DNA of 64,000 bases, from the NCBI RefSeq assembly GCF_000419765.1, contig NZ_ATTQ01000018.1, positions 62,001 to 126,000 on the forward strand, given 5' to 3'. Positions within the stretch are counted from its first letter, which is position 1. Every line of letters starts with the position of its first letter. The stretch comes from Rhizobium mongolense USDA 1844. Its GTDB lineage: Bacteria; Pseudomonadota; Alphaproteobacteria; Rhizobiales; Rhizobiaceae. Made by a program: the position numbers and the translations under genes. This document shows positions 43,657 through 52,019 of the stretch, one piece after another. Below the pieces are notes generated by a model that saw nothing but the letters and a program-made list of their open reading frames with translations, was not told the DNA's origin and did not search any database.

Positions 43657-44931
43657 TTAGGCGGTCAGAAGCGCGAAGATCGGGCCGATTGACTTGTAGC
43701 CCATGTACCAGGTGAGGACGCAAGCCAGCACGCCGAGCACCAGCAGCCAGCGCGGATAGCGATAGCCACCCATCAGGTCAGAGCGAGCCCAGGCAGCATA
43801 GATGAAAATCGACAGGCCGATCGGCAGAATGAGACCGTTCAGGCCGCCGACGAAGACCAGCATCTGAGCCGGTGGGGTGGTGATAATCACATAGAAGAAC
43901 AGCGATACCGCGATGAAGATCACGGTCGCGATATTGCGGGCTCTCTCACCAAGGTCCCGCTTGAAGATCGTGAGGAAGGAAACCGACGTATAGGCAGCGC
44001 CGATAACCGAGGTGATGGCGGCAGCCCACAGGATAATACCGAAGATGCGCATGCCCACATCGCCGGCGGCGGCCTCAAAGGCTTGGGCGGCCGGATTGGC
44101 ACCCTTGCCTGAGACATCGATTACGACACCGCTGGCGACTACGCCGAGCACAGCGAGAAAGAGGACGTAGCGCATGACGCCGGTGACGGCGATGCCAGTG
44201 AGCGCTGCGCGGTTGACGGCGCCGAGGTTTTCGATGCCGACCGTGCCCTTGTCGAGCAGGCGATGGGCCCCGGAATAGGTGATGTAGCCACCGACCGTGC
44301 CGCCGACGATAGTGGTGATCGTGGCGAAATCGACGGTTGCCGGCAAAAAGGTCTGGAACAGTGCTTCGCCAACCGGCGGGGCCGATACGACGGCCACATA
44401 GAGCGTCAATGCGATCATCAGGATACCGGCGAAGATGATGAAGCGGTCGACGGCCATGCCGGCGCGCTTCGATAAGAAGATGCCGATAGAAAGAACCGCG
44501 CTGATTGCGCCGCCAATTTTCGGATCAAGCCCGATCATCGCATTGATACCAAGACCCGTGCCCCCGATATTGCCAATATTGAAGAATAATCCGCCGACGA
44601 TCACCAGAACAGCAAGCAGATAGCCAGCGCCCGGGATTGCCGCATTGGCGAGATCGGAGGCACGCATGCGCGTCAGAGTCACGATTCGCCAGATGTTCAG
44701 CTGCACGACGAAATCAATGACAATCGAGGAGAGGATCGCAAAAGCGAAAGCCGCGCCGAGTTTGGTGGTAAATGTTGCCGTCTGGGTGATGAATCCCGGG
44801 CCAATGGCCGAGGTAGCCATCAGGAAGACCGCAGCCGTTAGTGCTGCGCGCCGCGACCTGAGCGACATGCCAGACGATGCGGCCGATGCGCCCGATGCGC
44901 CCTCTGTGGATGAAATAGATAGCTGTTCCAT
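43657..44931 (-). CDS. NRAMP-related transporter (YcsG-like) lacking metal motifs
   Basis: A 424-residue inner-membrane protein with about eleven hydrophobic helices and an NRAMP/LeuT-like fold (ATSAIGPGFITQTATF in helix 1; GGTVGGYITYSGAHRL in helix 6). The metal-binding motifs of true NRAMP transporters, DPGN in helix 1 and MPH in helix 6, are replaced. It heads the pxp-like operon, as ycsG is linked with ycsF in Bacillus. Import of 5-oxoproline or another organic substrate is therefore more likely than manganese uptake. A database hit would probably read divalent metal transporter. Confidence 0.85.
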   Translation of the reverse strand: MEQLSISSTEGASGASAASSGMSLRSRRAALTAAVFLMATSAIGPGFITQTATFTTKLGAAFAFAILSSIVIDFVVQLNIWRIVTLTRMRASDLANAAIPGAGYLLAVLVIVGGLFFNIGNIGGTGLGINAMIGLDPKIGGAISAVLSIGIFLSKRAGMAVDRFIIFAGILMIALTLYVAVVSAPPVGEALFQTFLPATVDFATITTIVGGTVGGYITYSGAHRLLDKGTVGIENLGAVNRAALTGIAVTGVMRYVLFLAVLGVVASGVVIDVSGKGANPAAQAFEAAAGDVGMRIFGIILWAAAITSVIGAAYTSVSFLTIFKRDLGERARNIATVIFIAVSLFFYVIITTPPAQMLVFVGGLNGLILPIGLSIFIYAAWARSDLMGGYRYPRWLLVLGVLACVLTWYMGYKSIGPIFALLTA

Positions 44932-45013
44932 AAACCCCTCTCCTTATGCGGCCCTCCCGCAGTTCCTCGGACGGGCCATGTGAGTTTTGACACGAGCCAG
45001 CGTCGTCGCGTTT

Positions 45014-45028
45014 CTTGACGATGTCAAG
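45014..45028. promoter_or_regulatory. CTTGAC-GAT-GTCAAG palindrome
   Basis: A perfect 6-bp inverted repeat with a 3-base centre in the pxp/gntR divergent region, about 85 bases upstream of the transporter start. A candidate operator for the GntR regulator. Confidence 0.45.
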
Positions 45029-45035
45029 ATTGTTC

Positions 45036-45055
45036 AACGATATTAATTTATCGTT
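45036..45055. promoter_or_regulatory. AACGATA-N6-TATCGTT palindrome
   Basis: A perfect 7-bp inverted repeat with an AT-rich 6-base centre, 8 bases from the previous palindrome. It could be a second regulator site or overlap a promoter element. Confidence 0.5.
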
Positions 45056-45310
45056 CTACTATATTGCCGAGCTGTTGAGCAATCTGAGCATTTCATGAGC
45101 GATGGCCGATTACCCATTTTGCAACACCCGCCCGCGCGCTTGTCACCGTTCGTGCCCTTAAGGAAAATGTCTGACTGGCCGCGATTGACGTTTGCCGCCG
45201 TGGCCCGATTGGCCGTGTCGTTCGCCCCATGGTTCCCATTGAGCGAGAACCGCTATATCGATGCGCAAGGGGATGGATGCTTCATCCATTTCCATGCAGA
45301 AGGGGCTTTG

Positions 45311-45973
45311 ATGGCAGAACAGGATACCGTATCGGCGCTTGCGCCGCGCCTGGCGGAGGAGATCCGCGACATGCTGATCGCGGGCGAATTGAAGCCGGGG
45401 CAGCGCCTGTCGGAGGCAGCGCTCAGCGCCGGCCTGGATGTGTCGCGCAACTCACTGCGCGAAGCCTTCCGGCTCTTGACCAAGGAAAATCTCTTGCGCC
45501 ACGAGCCCAATCGCGGCGTCTTTGTCGCCACGCCGAGCATGGCCTCAATCATCGACATCTATCGTGTGCGCCGCATGATCGAATGCCAGGCGCTTGCAAA
45601 GGCCTATCCCAAGCATCCGGCGGTGGTGCGCATGCGCTCGGCGGTCGAGCGCGCCAGGGTCGCGCGCGATCGCAAGGATTGGGCAATGGTCGGCAGCGAA
45701 AACATGGTCTTTCATGCGGCGATCGTCGATCTTGCCGACAGTCAGCGCCTGAATGCTTTCTACGCGCAGATCGCCGCAGAGCTGCGTCTCAGCTTCGGCC
45801 TTCTCGCCGATCCCGAATTGTTGCACGCGCCCTATGTCGATCTCAATGGCGCTATTCTCGAAAAGCTCGAGGCGGGATTGACGGCCGAAGCTTCTACAGC
45901 GCTCGAAGCGTATCTGATGCAGTCTGAGCGCACAGTTCTCGCCGCCTTCTCGCGGATCGATCCGGGCAAATGA
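45311..45973 (+). CDS. GntR-family (FCD/VanR-type) transcriptional regulator
   Basis: A 220-residue regulator with an N-terminal winged helix-turn-helix (LKPGQRLSEAALSAGLDVSR and NSLREAFRLLTKENLL, about residues 10-75) and a C-terminal all-helical FCD ligand domain (about 85-210; IDIYRVRRMIECQALAKA, MVFHAAIVDLAD). AGAAGGGG precedes the ATG. It is divergent from the pxp-like operon and most likely controls it in response to the transported or degraded compound. Confidence 0.9.
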   Translation: MAEQDTVSALAPRLAEEIRDMLIAGELKPGQRLSEAALSAGLDVSRNSLREAFRLLTKENLLRHEPNRGVFVATPSMASIIDIYRVRRMIECQALAKAYPKHPAVVRMRSAVERARVARDRKDWAMVGSENMVFHAAIVDLADSQRLNAFYAQIAAELRLSFGLLADPELLHAPYVDLNGAILEKLEAGLTAEASTALEAYLMQSERTVLAAFSRIDPGK

Positions 45974-46130
45974 TCCCGCAATGATCCAGCAGCTAATAGC
46001 ATGGTCTCAGACCACGCACGCCGCCGGCGAGCCGCTTCGTCGTGAAGCAGCAGCGCCGGCGGGCTTGCCGAAGAATTGCTGGCACCATTTCGCGCTTGTT
46101 GTCGTGCGAAACGCGAACGGATACTCGATA

Positions 46131-46352
46131 CTAATTTGCCGCAACCCTTCGCGCGAGCGCCATCACATAGTCATCGGCGATGTCGGCCAAGGTCAAAGCG
46201 ACCTCCGGCTCCTTCCATCCCGCAGCAAGTGCCCTTTGCACGAAATCTTGAAATGCCGCTGCAAGGACCTCCTCGCGCTCGACGGCTCGATATGGATCAC
46301 TTGCGCCATGTTGCGGGTTGCTGATCTGTATAGTCGGACGGGTAAATTCCAT
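46131..46352 (-). CDS. Small hypothetical protein (73 aa)
   Basis: A 73-residue, helix-rich acidic protein (REEVLAAAFQDFVQRALAAG; EVALTLADIADDYVMALARR). I recognise no family. A GGGGG-containing purine run upstream of the ATG at 46352 supports this start over one at 46385. It is convergent with gntR. Amphipathic helices and ordinary codon use suggest it is real. Confidence 0.55.
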   Translation of the reverse strand: MEFTRPTIQISNPQHGASDPYRAVEREEVLAAAFQDFVQRALAAGWKEPEVALTLADIADDYVMALARRVAAN

Positions 46353-46385
46353 TGATATGCCCCCTAGAGGTTGCGCTATTTGCAT

Positions 46386-46774
46386 GGAGAGTACATTCGT
46401 TCATGTACCCGGCTTCTCTCGTCTGAACTGCTATTATGCTTCATTTCTAATAACTTAAGTGTCGCGTGTCGTTAGCCACGCATCCCGAAACTTGCAGCAG
46501 CGTCCATTTTTGCAATCACCGATCGGCGATCCGGAATTTTACCCTCGGTGGCGATGATATTCTGTCAAGCAAACATGCCCGTGGTCCTGCGGCGAGGCGG
46601 CGACCAGTAAAAAGGCTTGATCGCGAGGAGACCGCCGGGCTGCTTTGGACCTATCGCCATCGGCTGGACAATGGAGCATTCGTTTATGTGGCGGCACACG
46701 ATCGATGTGTGCGCCAAGAGATATGAGGTCATCAATGCCACAGGTCGCCTGCTCTAATAAAGAACGGGCCGGGA
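46386..46774. other. Intergenic region, 389 bases
   Basis: Nothing I can support. An 86-codon frame on the plus strand (46466-46726) has no recognisable features. Confidence 0.45.
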
Positions 46775-47986
46775 CTAGCGACTATGGCCGAGCGTCTTTA
46801 GCCATTTGTTGAAGGAAGGAGCGCTCTCGACTTCTGACATTGGTGCGACAGCATGCCCAAGATAGAGCGGAACGGCTACATTTCTCGCCTCACGCGGACT
46901 GTAGCCAAACTCCTTGCTGAATGCCCGGCTGAAATGGGCAGCAGAAGAAAAGCCGACAGCAAAGGCGATATCGACGATTTGCTGCCGATTGCTGACGTCA
47001 CTCAGGGCAGCGTGAGCAGACAAAAGCCGCCGGCGCTGAATATAGTGATGAACTCCGCCATCCGGCTCGAACACCTGATAGAGGCGGGTGCGCGAAACAC
47101 CGAGTTCCCGGCATATTCGATCCGTCGTGAGATCCGGCGACATCAAATTGCGCTGGACGAAGCGGCGCACGCGCTCCATCAAAGCCAACGTGCTGTGTTG
47201 CTCAGGTACGGCGATATTCGAAGCCGATGCTGAAACGCAGGTCAAAATCATATCACGTGTGGTCTGGACGACGTGGGGGAGGTCCACAGCAGCCAGACGT
47301 GAAAGGTTTGCCTCGACACCATCGAGATATTCGATCAGCAGTTTGGTGTAGGTTCCCGACAAGGCGATATTGTTTTTGATTTCGCTGGAGGCGGGAACAT
47401 CAAAAAGCAGTTCGCGCGGCAAATAAAGCGAGAGGACTCGTGCCTCGGTTGATCGGCCTCGAAAGGGATGGCCCAAAGAACGCAGCTCCACCTTCCCTGG
47501 CTCGCCCTCCGAGACATGCCCATCAACTTCCGTCCATGTCCGGCCGTTGCGCAGGACCGAAATGTGCCAATGATCGATGAGATTTGACCGCACCTTTGCC
47601 TCCGATCGTATATAGCTGTGGGCAGGTGTGCTTTGTTGAACGACGAGCATGCCGCCGAGATTCCAGGCCGCATGATCGGCTACAAACTCCGCTTGCGATG
47701 GGGAATCCGGACGCCGGATGTCGATAAGGGGAGCGACATAAGCTTGCCAGGCCGCAAATTGATCTGCCGGTTCCAGCTCGCGCGTGGAAAACAGCAATGG
47801 TTCCAACGCTGGCGGAGCCGGAGGCTCTTCATTGCTTGGTTGTGCCGATCGCGGATAACGACGGCGTTCGACCTTTGCCGGCGCAGTGTCGTCGCCCCGC
47901 ACGCCATTTTCGGTTTCGGCACCAGGGGGTACGGGTGGTTCTTTGCGTCGATTATCTGACAATCTGGTCCCCCGAACTGGCGTCAT
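46775..47986 (-). CDS. AraC-family transcriptional regulator
   Basis: A 403-residue regulator. Residues about 60-240 match the AraC-binding-like N-terminal domain of the AraC/XylS group (LEPADQFAAWQAYVAPLIDI; VDLPHVVQTTRDM). The C-terminal pair of helix-turn-helices occupies about 285-385 (DRICRELGVSRTRLYQVF; QIVDIAFAVGFSSAAHFSRAF; FGYSPREAR). The N-terminal 55 residues are charged and proline-rich and may include an over-extended start. No adjacent operon reveals its target. Confidence 0.88.
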   Translation of the reverse strand: MTPVRGTRLSDNRRKEPPVPPGAETENGVRGDDTAPAKVERRRYPRSAQPSNEEPPAPPALEPLLFSTRELEPADQFAAWQAYVAPLIDIRRPDSPSQAEFVADHAAWNLGGMLVVQQSTPAHSYIRSEAKVRSNLIDHWHISVLRNGRTWTEVDGHVSEGEPGKVELRSLGHPFRGRSTEARVLSLYLPRELLFDVPASSEIKNNIALSGTYTKLLIEYLDGVEANLSRLAAVDLPHVVQTTRDMILTCVSASASNIAVPEQHSTLALMERVRRFVQRNLMSPDLTTDRICRELGVSRTRLYQVFEPDGGVHHYIQRRRLLSAHAALSDVSNRQQIVDIAFAVGFSSAAHFSRAFSKEFGYSPREARNVAVPLYLGHAVAPMSEVESAPSFNKWLKTLGHSR

Positions 47987-48401
47987 GACAGCGCCAAATA
48001 GTCACCCCAAACCTGTTTATGTCGCCGGATCGGCCAAAAGGGACGGAAAACGCTGTCCCTTTCCAGGCGAAGATAGGCGCTTCATCAAGCCAACGACTGC
48101 ATAGTGCTGGCCGCCTCGGCAGCATGCCAGCGTTCCAGTCTGCGAGCCCGAGCCGGCCGCGTCTGATTTTCAAGCTCGCTACCACCGACCGTGTGGTCGA
48201 CCCGATCCGGAACTGGTCTGATTCTGCCGATGATCTTGTTCAAGACATTCTCTAGGTAATTTCTTGTCTAGATTGTGGCATTTGGCGGCATGCACGAACG
48301 CCTGCGGGTCCGGTGTCGGCACCGACGCATGAACCGGAGCGAGTAGATGGTCGTCGGAATTGCTGGAAGTGGCAACGGTCGCGGCAGTTCCATCTAACCG
48401 G
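47987..48401. other. Intergenic region, 415 bases
   Basis: No gene, repeat or RNA that I can support. Confidence 0.45.
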
Positions 48402-48845
48402 TCAGCACGATGTTAAGCGGAGACTATCGGAATCTCCAACTTCATGAGGAATGCCCTCTCGATCCGTGTCAGGCGGTTCTGGTCTCCTGGCATGGTTGAA
48501 CGAATTGGGACGCTCGTCAGTCAAGATGTGTCCTGCCAGAATGTCATTGGCACTTCGTCCAGGATCACACGTCCGCATTTCCGCTGTCAGCAATTTTAAA
48601 GCGTCGGCCAATTGTCTTTCCGCATTGACGGTAGACGCCGAACCGGCTTCGCGTAATTCGCTATAGAGCGTTGCTCGCTCGTAAACCTCTTCGGCTCTGG
48701 CCAGACACTCCGCTGTCGGTTTGATCAGCCTCAAGGCAAGGCGTAGGTTGATTGCGGCCGTAAGCTCAAATGCAGCAGCCGAGAAACGTGTAACCGCGCC
48801 CGGGGGGTGGGTCCGGTTCAGAAGCGCCAGCCATTGAGGGATCAT
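48402..48845 (-). CDS. Hypothetical protein (147 aa)
   Basis: A 147-residue protein of no recognised family. The first 95 residues look helical (FELTAAINLRLALRLIK; AERQLADALKLLTAEM) and the tail is polar and likely disordered. GGAG lies 6 bases before the ATG, supporting expression. No neighbours suggest a role. Confidence 0.58.
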   Translation of the reverse strand: MIPQWLALLNRTHPPGAVTRFSAAAFELTAAINLRLALRLIKPTAECLARAEEVYERATLYSELREAGSASTVNAERQLADALKLLTAEMRTCDPGRSANDILAGHILTDERPNSFNHARRPEPPDTDREGIPHEVGDSDSLRLTSC

Positions 48846-49225
48846 TACGGTCTCCGGAACGCAACCTGGACATCAGCAAGTAACGAGAGTACGCGATCAC
48901 ATATCTCTCGTGGGTTGATCATGCCCTCCCAGTCCTCGTCTGTCCTCGGACTTTGGTCCTATGCGCAAGCGGACGAAGGTCGGATCCCGTGCGCAGGAAA
49001 GGTCTGATCTTCCTTTATCAGGCGCTTCCAGGGTTGACGACCGGCATGCGTCATGAGCAATCTCAAGAACTTGGACTGGCCTTTCAGGCTTCGGATCTTG
49101 GATGCTGCATGTAAATTTGCTTAGCAGGCTTTGCCCACCGCCTCCGAGCCGAATATTCGCCATTGCTCCAGGTGCGCTCTTTAATTGACAAAGGACGTGG
49201 GCTGACCCCGCGTCAGGTAACAGCG
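48846..49225. other. Intergenic region, 380 bases
   Basis: No gene supported. It contains the promoter region of the Gly/Asn-rich protein gene; an in-frame extension of that gene back to 49163 has no ribosome site. Confidence 0.45.
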
Positions 49226-49705
49226 ATGACTACGCGTCGGAATTTTCTAGCCACGTTGTGTTGGGGTTTGGTTGGTGTCTCCCTTTCAATCCTTCCCTAT
49301 AAGATTGAAATATCGGGATCCGCGTTCGACGTAGCCAGCCAGTCTGCCCTGGCCAAGAGTGGAAACAACGGCAATGGCGGCGGGAACGGCAATAGCGGCG
49401 GCAATGGCAATGGCGGCGGCAACGGCAATGGCGGCGGCAACGGCAATGGCGGCGGCAACGGCAATGGCGGCGGCAATGGCAACGGGAAGAGCGGCTCGAG
49501 CAACAGCTCTTCCGGAAAAAGCTCTGGTGTGTCAGCAACGAAAAGCGGCGATGTCAACTCCTCGCTCGAAGTGCTTCACGTCGATGGAATGAGCGAGGAA
49601 GTCAAAAGGGGACGCTACATCATGAAGGATGCGAAAGGGCGCACGATCGTCAATCGGCGCGCCACTTTTGATGATGTAAAGCGGCTTCAATCATTCAGTC
49701 CCTGA
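49226..49705 (+). CDS. Exported Gly/Asn-repeat protein, small paralogue (159 aa)
   Basis: A 159-residue exported protein. The N-terminus MTTRRNFLATLCWGLVGVS fits a twin-arginine signal (RRNFLA), with cleavage likely near SQSALA. Residues about 49-87 are a Gly/Asn tract made of GGNGNG units, followed by a Ser/Lys stretch and a conserved-looking C-terminal segment (MKDAKGRTIVNRRATFDDVK). Its last 11 bases overlap the end of the convergent response-regulator gene. A larger protein with a similar layout lies just beyond the paired kinase. A role at the cell surface is inference. Confidence 0.72.
   Translation: MTTRRNFLATLCWGLVGVSLSILPYKIEISGSAFDVASQSALAKSGNNGNGGGNGNSGGNGNGGGNGNGGGNGNGGGNGNGGGNGNGKSGSSNSSSGKSSGVSATKSGDVNSSLEVLHVDGMSEEVKRGRYIMKDAKGRTIVNRRATFDDVKRLQSFSP
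49370..49486 (+). repeat. 18-base tandem repeat in coding sequence
   Basis: Units of the form GGCAATGGCGGCGGCAAC repeat with near identity through the Gly/Asn tract, with one shortened and one variant unit. Such an array can expand or contract by slippage in multiples of 6 residues without changing frame. Confidence 0.85.
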
Positions 49706-50345
49706 CCGGCTTTCGATCGATCGCATCGCGAAAGACCATCGCCGCCTCTGTCCTGTTATTGACGTCAAGTTTCGCCATGACCTGTGTCATGTGATGCTTG
49801 ATCGTTTTCTCGTGCAGGTCGAGCTTCCGGGCCACCTCTTTGTTGCTAAGTCCCGTCGCGACGAGCTTTAGAACTTCGTGTTCACGGGCGGTCAGCGCAG
49901 CAATGGCGTCAACGTTGGAGGGCTCGGATGGATTGTGAAGCAACTTGGCAGACAGCGTCGGAGCGACATATCCGTCCCCGTCAGCCACCGTGCGGATGAT
50001 GTCGGCGAGTGCTCTGGAGCCGACGCCTTTGAGAACATAACCTTTCGCCCCCGCCTTCAAGGCTCCGGTAACATTATCGTTGGCTTCAGAGACCGTCAAC
50101 ATGATGATCTTCTGCGATGGTGATGCTTCAAGGATCGGACCAATCGCGTTCAGTCCTCCGCCTGGCATGGAAATGTCGATGAGGATGACGTCGGGCCGGA
50201 GATTCTGTGCAATTCGCAACGCGTCATCCTTCGAACCGCCTTCGGCGATCACCTCGAAACCATCGATCTCCGACAAGCTTCTCGTTACGCCCTCTCTAAA
50301 CAACGGGTGATCGTCTATAACCGCGACCCTTATCGTTTCGCTCAT
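49695..50345 (-). CDS. NarL/LuxR-family response regulator
   Basis: A 216-residue regulator. The receiver (about 5-120) has VAVIDDHPLFREG, the phospho-acceptor in ILIDISMPGGG, and the conserved lysine in GYVLKG. A LuxR-type helix-turn-helix (about 148-205) contains LTAREHEVLKLVATGLSNKE and KTIKHHMTQVMAKL. Its ATG overlaps the stop of the upstream kinase by 4 bases. Gly/Asn-rich exported protein genes on either side are likely targets. Confidence 0.92.
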   Translation of the reverse strand: MSETIRVAVIDDHPLFREGVTRSLSEIDGFEVIAEGGSKDDALRIAQNLRPDVILIDISMPGGGLNAIGPILEASPSQKIIMLTVSEANDNVTGALKAGAKGYVLKGVGSRALADIIRTVADGDGYVAPTLSAKLLHNPSEPSNVDAIAALTAREHEVLKLVATGLSNKEVARKLDLHEKTIKHHMTQVMAKLDVNNRTEAAMVFRDAIDRKPVRD

Positions 50346-51742
50346 ACTTGCTCGGTCTCCTCGGTGTTGAGTGTCATCCTGACGATCGTACCTGGCGCCG
50401 CAAACGTGATCTCGAACGTACCGCCAAGACTTTCAACGCGTTCCCTGAGACCCGCAAGTCCAAGGCTGGTAGGTCCGACGTCGTCGGGACTGAAACCTGG
50501 TCCATCGTCTGCGACTTCTACGCTGACGCGATTTTCCTGCAGACGCTGGATAACACGCTGGCCTGCGCCGCCGCCATGACGATAGGCATTATTCAATGCT
50601 TCCTGCACAAAGCGGTAGATGCATATTTTCGCCGACGGCGACAGACAAACAGGTATGCTGGACGTCACCAGGTCGACGATTGTCCCGGTTCTCTGGCGAT
50701 GCGCGTGAACACCCCGCTCCAATATTTCCGAAAGGCTCGCTGCCTCGATCTGCGGCAAGACCAGACCGCTGCAAATCGTACGGATTTCGCGCATGGCTTC
50801 GTCGAGACTTGCCTTGATGGATGCTATCTCCCGCTCGCGGGTGGCAGGAGAGGTTGATGCGCTGACGACGGTGCGGCTATCGAGCCGAAGCGAAGCATAA
50901 GCTATAAGTTGGGCTGGGCCGTCGTGAAGATCCGCGCCGATACGCCGCAGATAGCTCTCGTTCAACGCGGTGACGCGTTCGGAAGCGCGCTGGACACGCT
51001 CCCGGAGAGCCTCGTTCTGGGCAAGCAAAGCGGACAAATCGTCAATCCGCTGCCTCAACGCATGACGCTGATTTTCGATCGTTCGGCTACCCCTTAGAAC
51101 AATCGCCGAAAGCGTCGCGAAGAACACGAGCGTAAAACCCGCCACCGCGAGCCAGGTGCGAAGCCGGGCCTGGCTAAGGCTGTGCTGGAAATCATTGGCA
51201 ATTTCGTAAAACTCGGAAACGGCGACCACCTGTCCCGACCAGGGCTGCAGGACGGGGTTGTAGATCTCCAGAAGCGGTTTGCCGGCAAGACGTTCTACCT
51301 TGTCCTCGACATCGTCGAGCTCGTTGAACTGTGCCGCCATCTTGCCGGCAAAGGCCGTCTTGAGCTCATCACTGAGCGGGAACTTCTTTCCGACCATGGT
51401 CTTGTCGTTCGAATAGAGAATAGTTCCATCCGAACGCCACAAACGGAATGACAACAGCCGGTCGCCCAGCGCACCTTGCCCCAGCGTCTCGTCCAGGGCC
51501 CGCGCGACCGTGTCGTCAAGCGCCTGGCTCGTCTGCATGTCAGGCAGCAGCGGAGCAATGACACTGTCCACGTAAAGTGCAGTCGTTGCGGCAGAATTGC
51601 GTGTAACGGCGTCTTCGATCAAACGAGTGACGAACGCCCCGACCAGAAGCATTGCTCCAATCGAGACAATGCCGCCAATCACCAGAAACTGCTTGGCCAG
51701 TGACTGCGAATTCCATTTTGAAATCAGGTTGGGCCGACGCAC
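50342..51742 (-). CDS. NarX-type sensor histidine kinase
   Basis: A 466-residue inner-membrane kinase of the HisKA_3 class. Membrane helices at about residues 20-42 and 195-215 enclose a periplasmic sensor of about 150 residues (LWRSDGTILYSNDKTMVGKK suggests a Cache-like fold). After a coiled coil comes the phospho-acceptor LHDGPAQLIAYASLRLD and an ATPase domain with FVQEALNNAYRHGG, DDGPGF and SLGLAGLRERV. It phosphorylates the regulator encoded immediately downstream. The signal is unknown. Confidence 0.92.
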   Translation of the reverse strand: MRRPNLISKWNSQSLAKQFLVIGGIVSIGAMLLVGAFVTRLIEDAVTRNSAATTALYVDSVIAPLLPDMQTSQALDDTVARALDETLGQGALGDRLLSFRLWRSDGTILYSNDKTMVGKKFPLSDELKTAFAGKMAAQFNELDDVEDKVERLAGKPLLEIYNPVLQPWSGQVVAVSEFYEIANDFQHSLSQARLRTWLAVAGFTLVFFATLSAIVLRGSRTIENQRHALRQRIDDLSALLAQNEALRERVQRASERVTALNESYLRRIGADLHDGPAQLIAYASLRLDSRTVVSASTSPATREREIASIKASLDEAMREIRTICSGLVLPQIEAASLSEILERGVHAHRQRTGTIVDLVTSSIPVCLSPSAKICIYRFVQEALNNAYRHGGGAGQRVIQRLQENRVSVEVADDGPGFSPDDVGPTSLGLAGLRERVESLGGTFEITFAAPGTIVRMTLNTEETEQV

Positions 51743-52019
51743 GAGTTATTCTCGGGGATTGGTCGCATTGCGTGGGCGACCCGTTTCGATCTTGCAGATA
51801 ACCTACCTTCTCCGCTGCGGCGGTCAATGGCGAGCTTGTCAAGCGTCCACTATCAGACGTTTGGAATCCATCCATCGGACCTAAGTCCTACCCGCTGCGG
51901 CATTGGTCTGAGGATCATGGAACCGCGCCGCCGCGCAAGCTATCGTTGCGTTCACCGAAGCCGCTCATCGGCGGCTGGCCGTGATTTTCATCGCCGCCGC
52001 TTTAACGAGGAGACATCGC

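Larger units (their letters stand above)
44932..45310. other. Divergent control region of pxp-like operon and gntR
   Basis: 379 bases with no gene supported, holding two palindromes listed separately and an ATTGTTCAACGAT near-palindrome (45029-45041) between them. A reading frame extends the gntR gene upstream to 45095, but without a ribosome site. Confidence 0.55.

Noticed and set aside
46466..46726. 86-codon plus-strand frame upstream of the araC gene
   Set aside because: No ribosome site and no recognisable sequence features.
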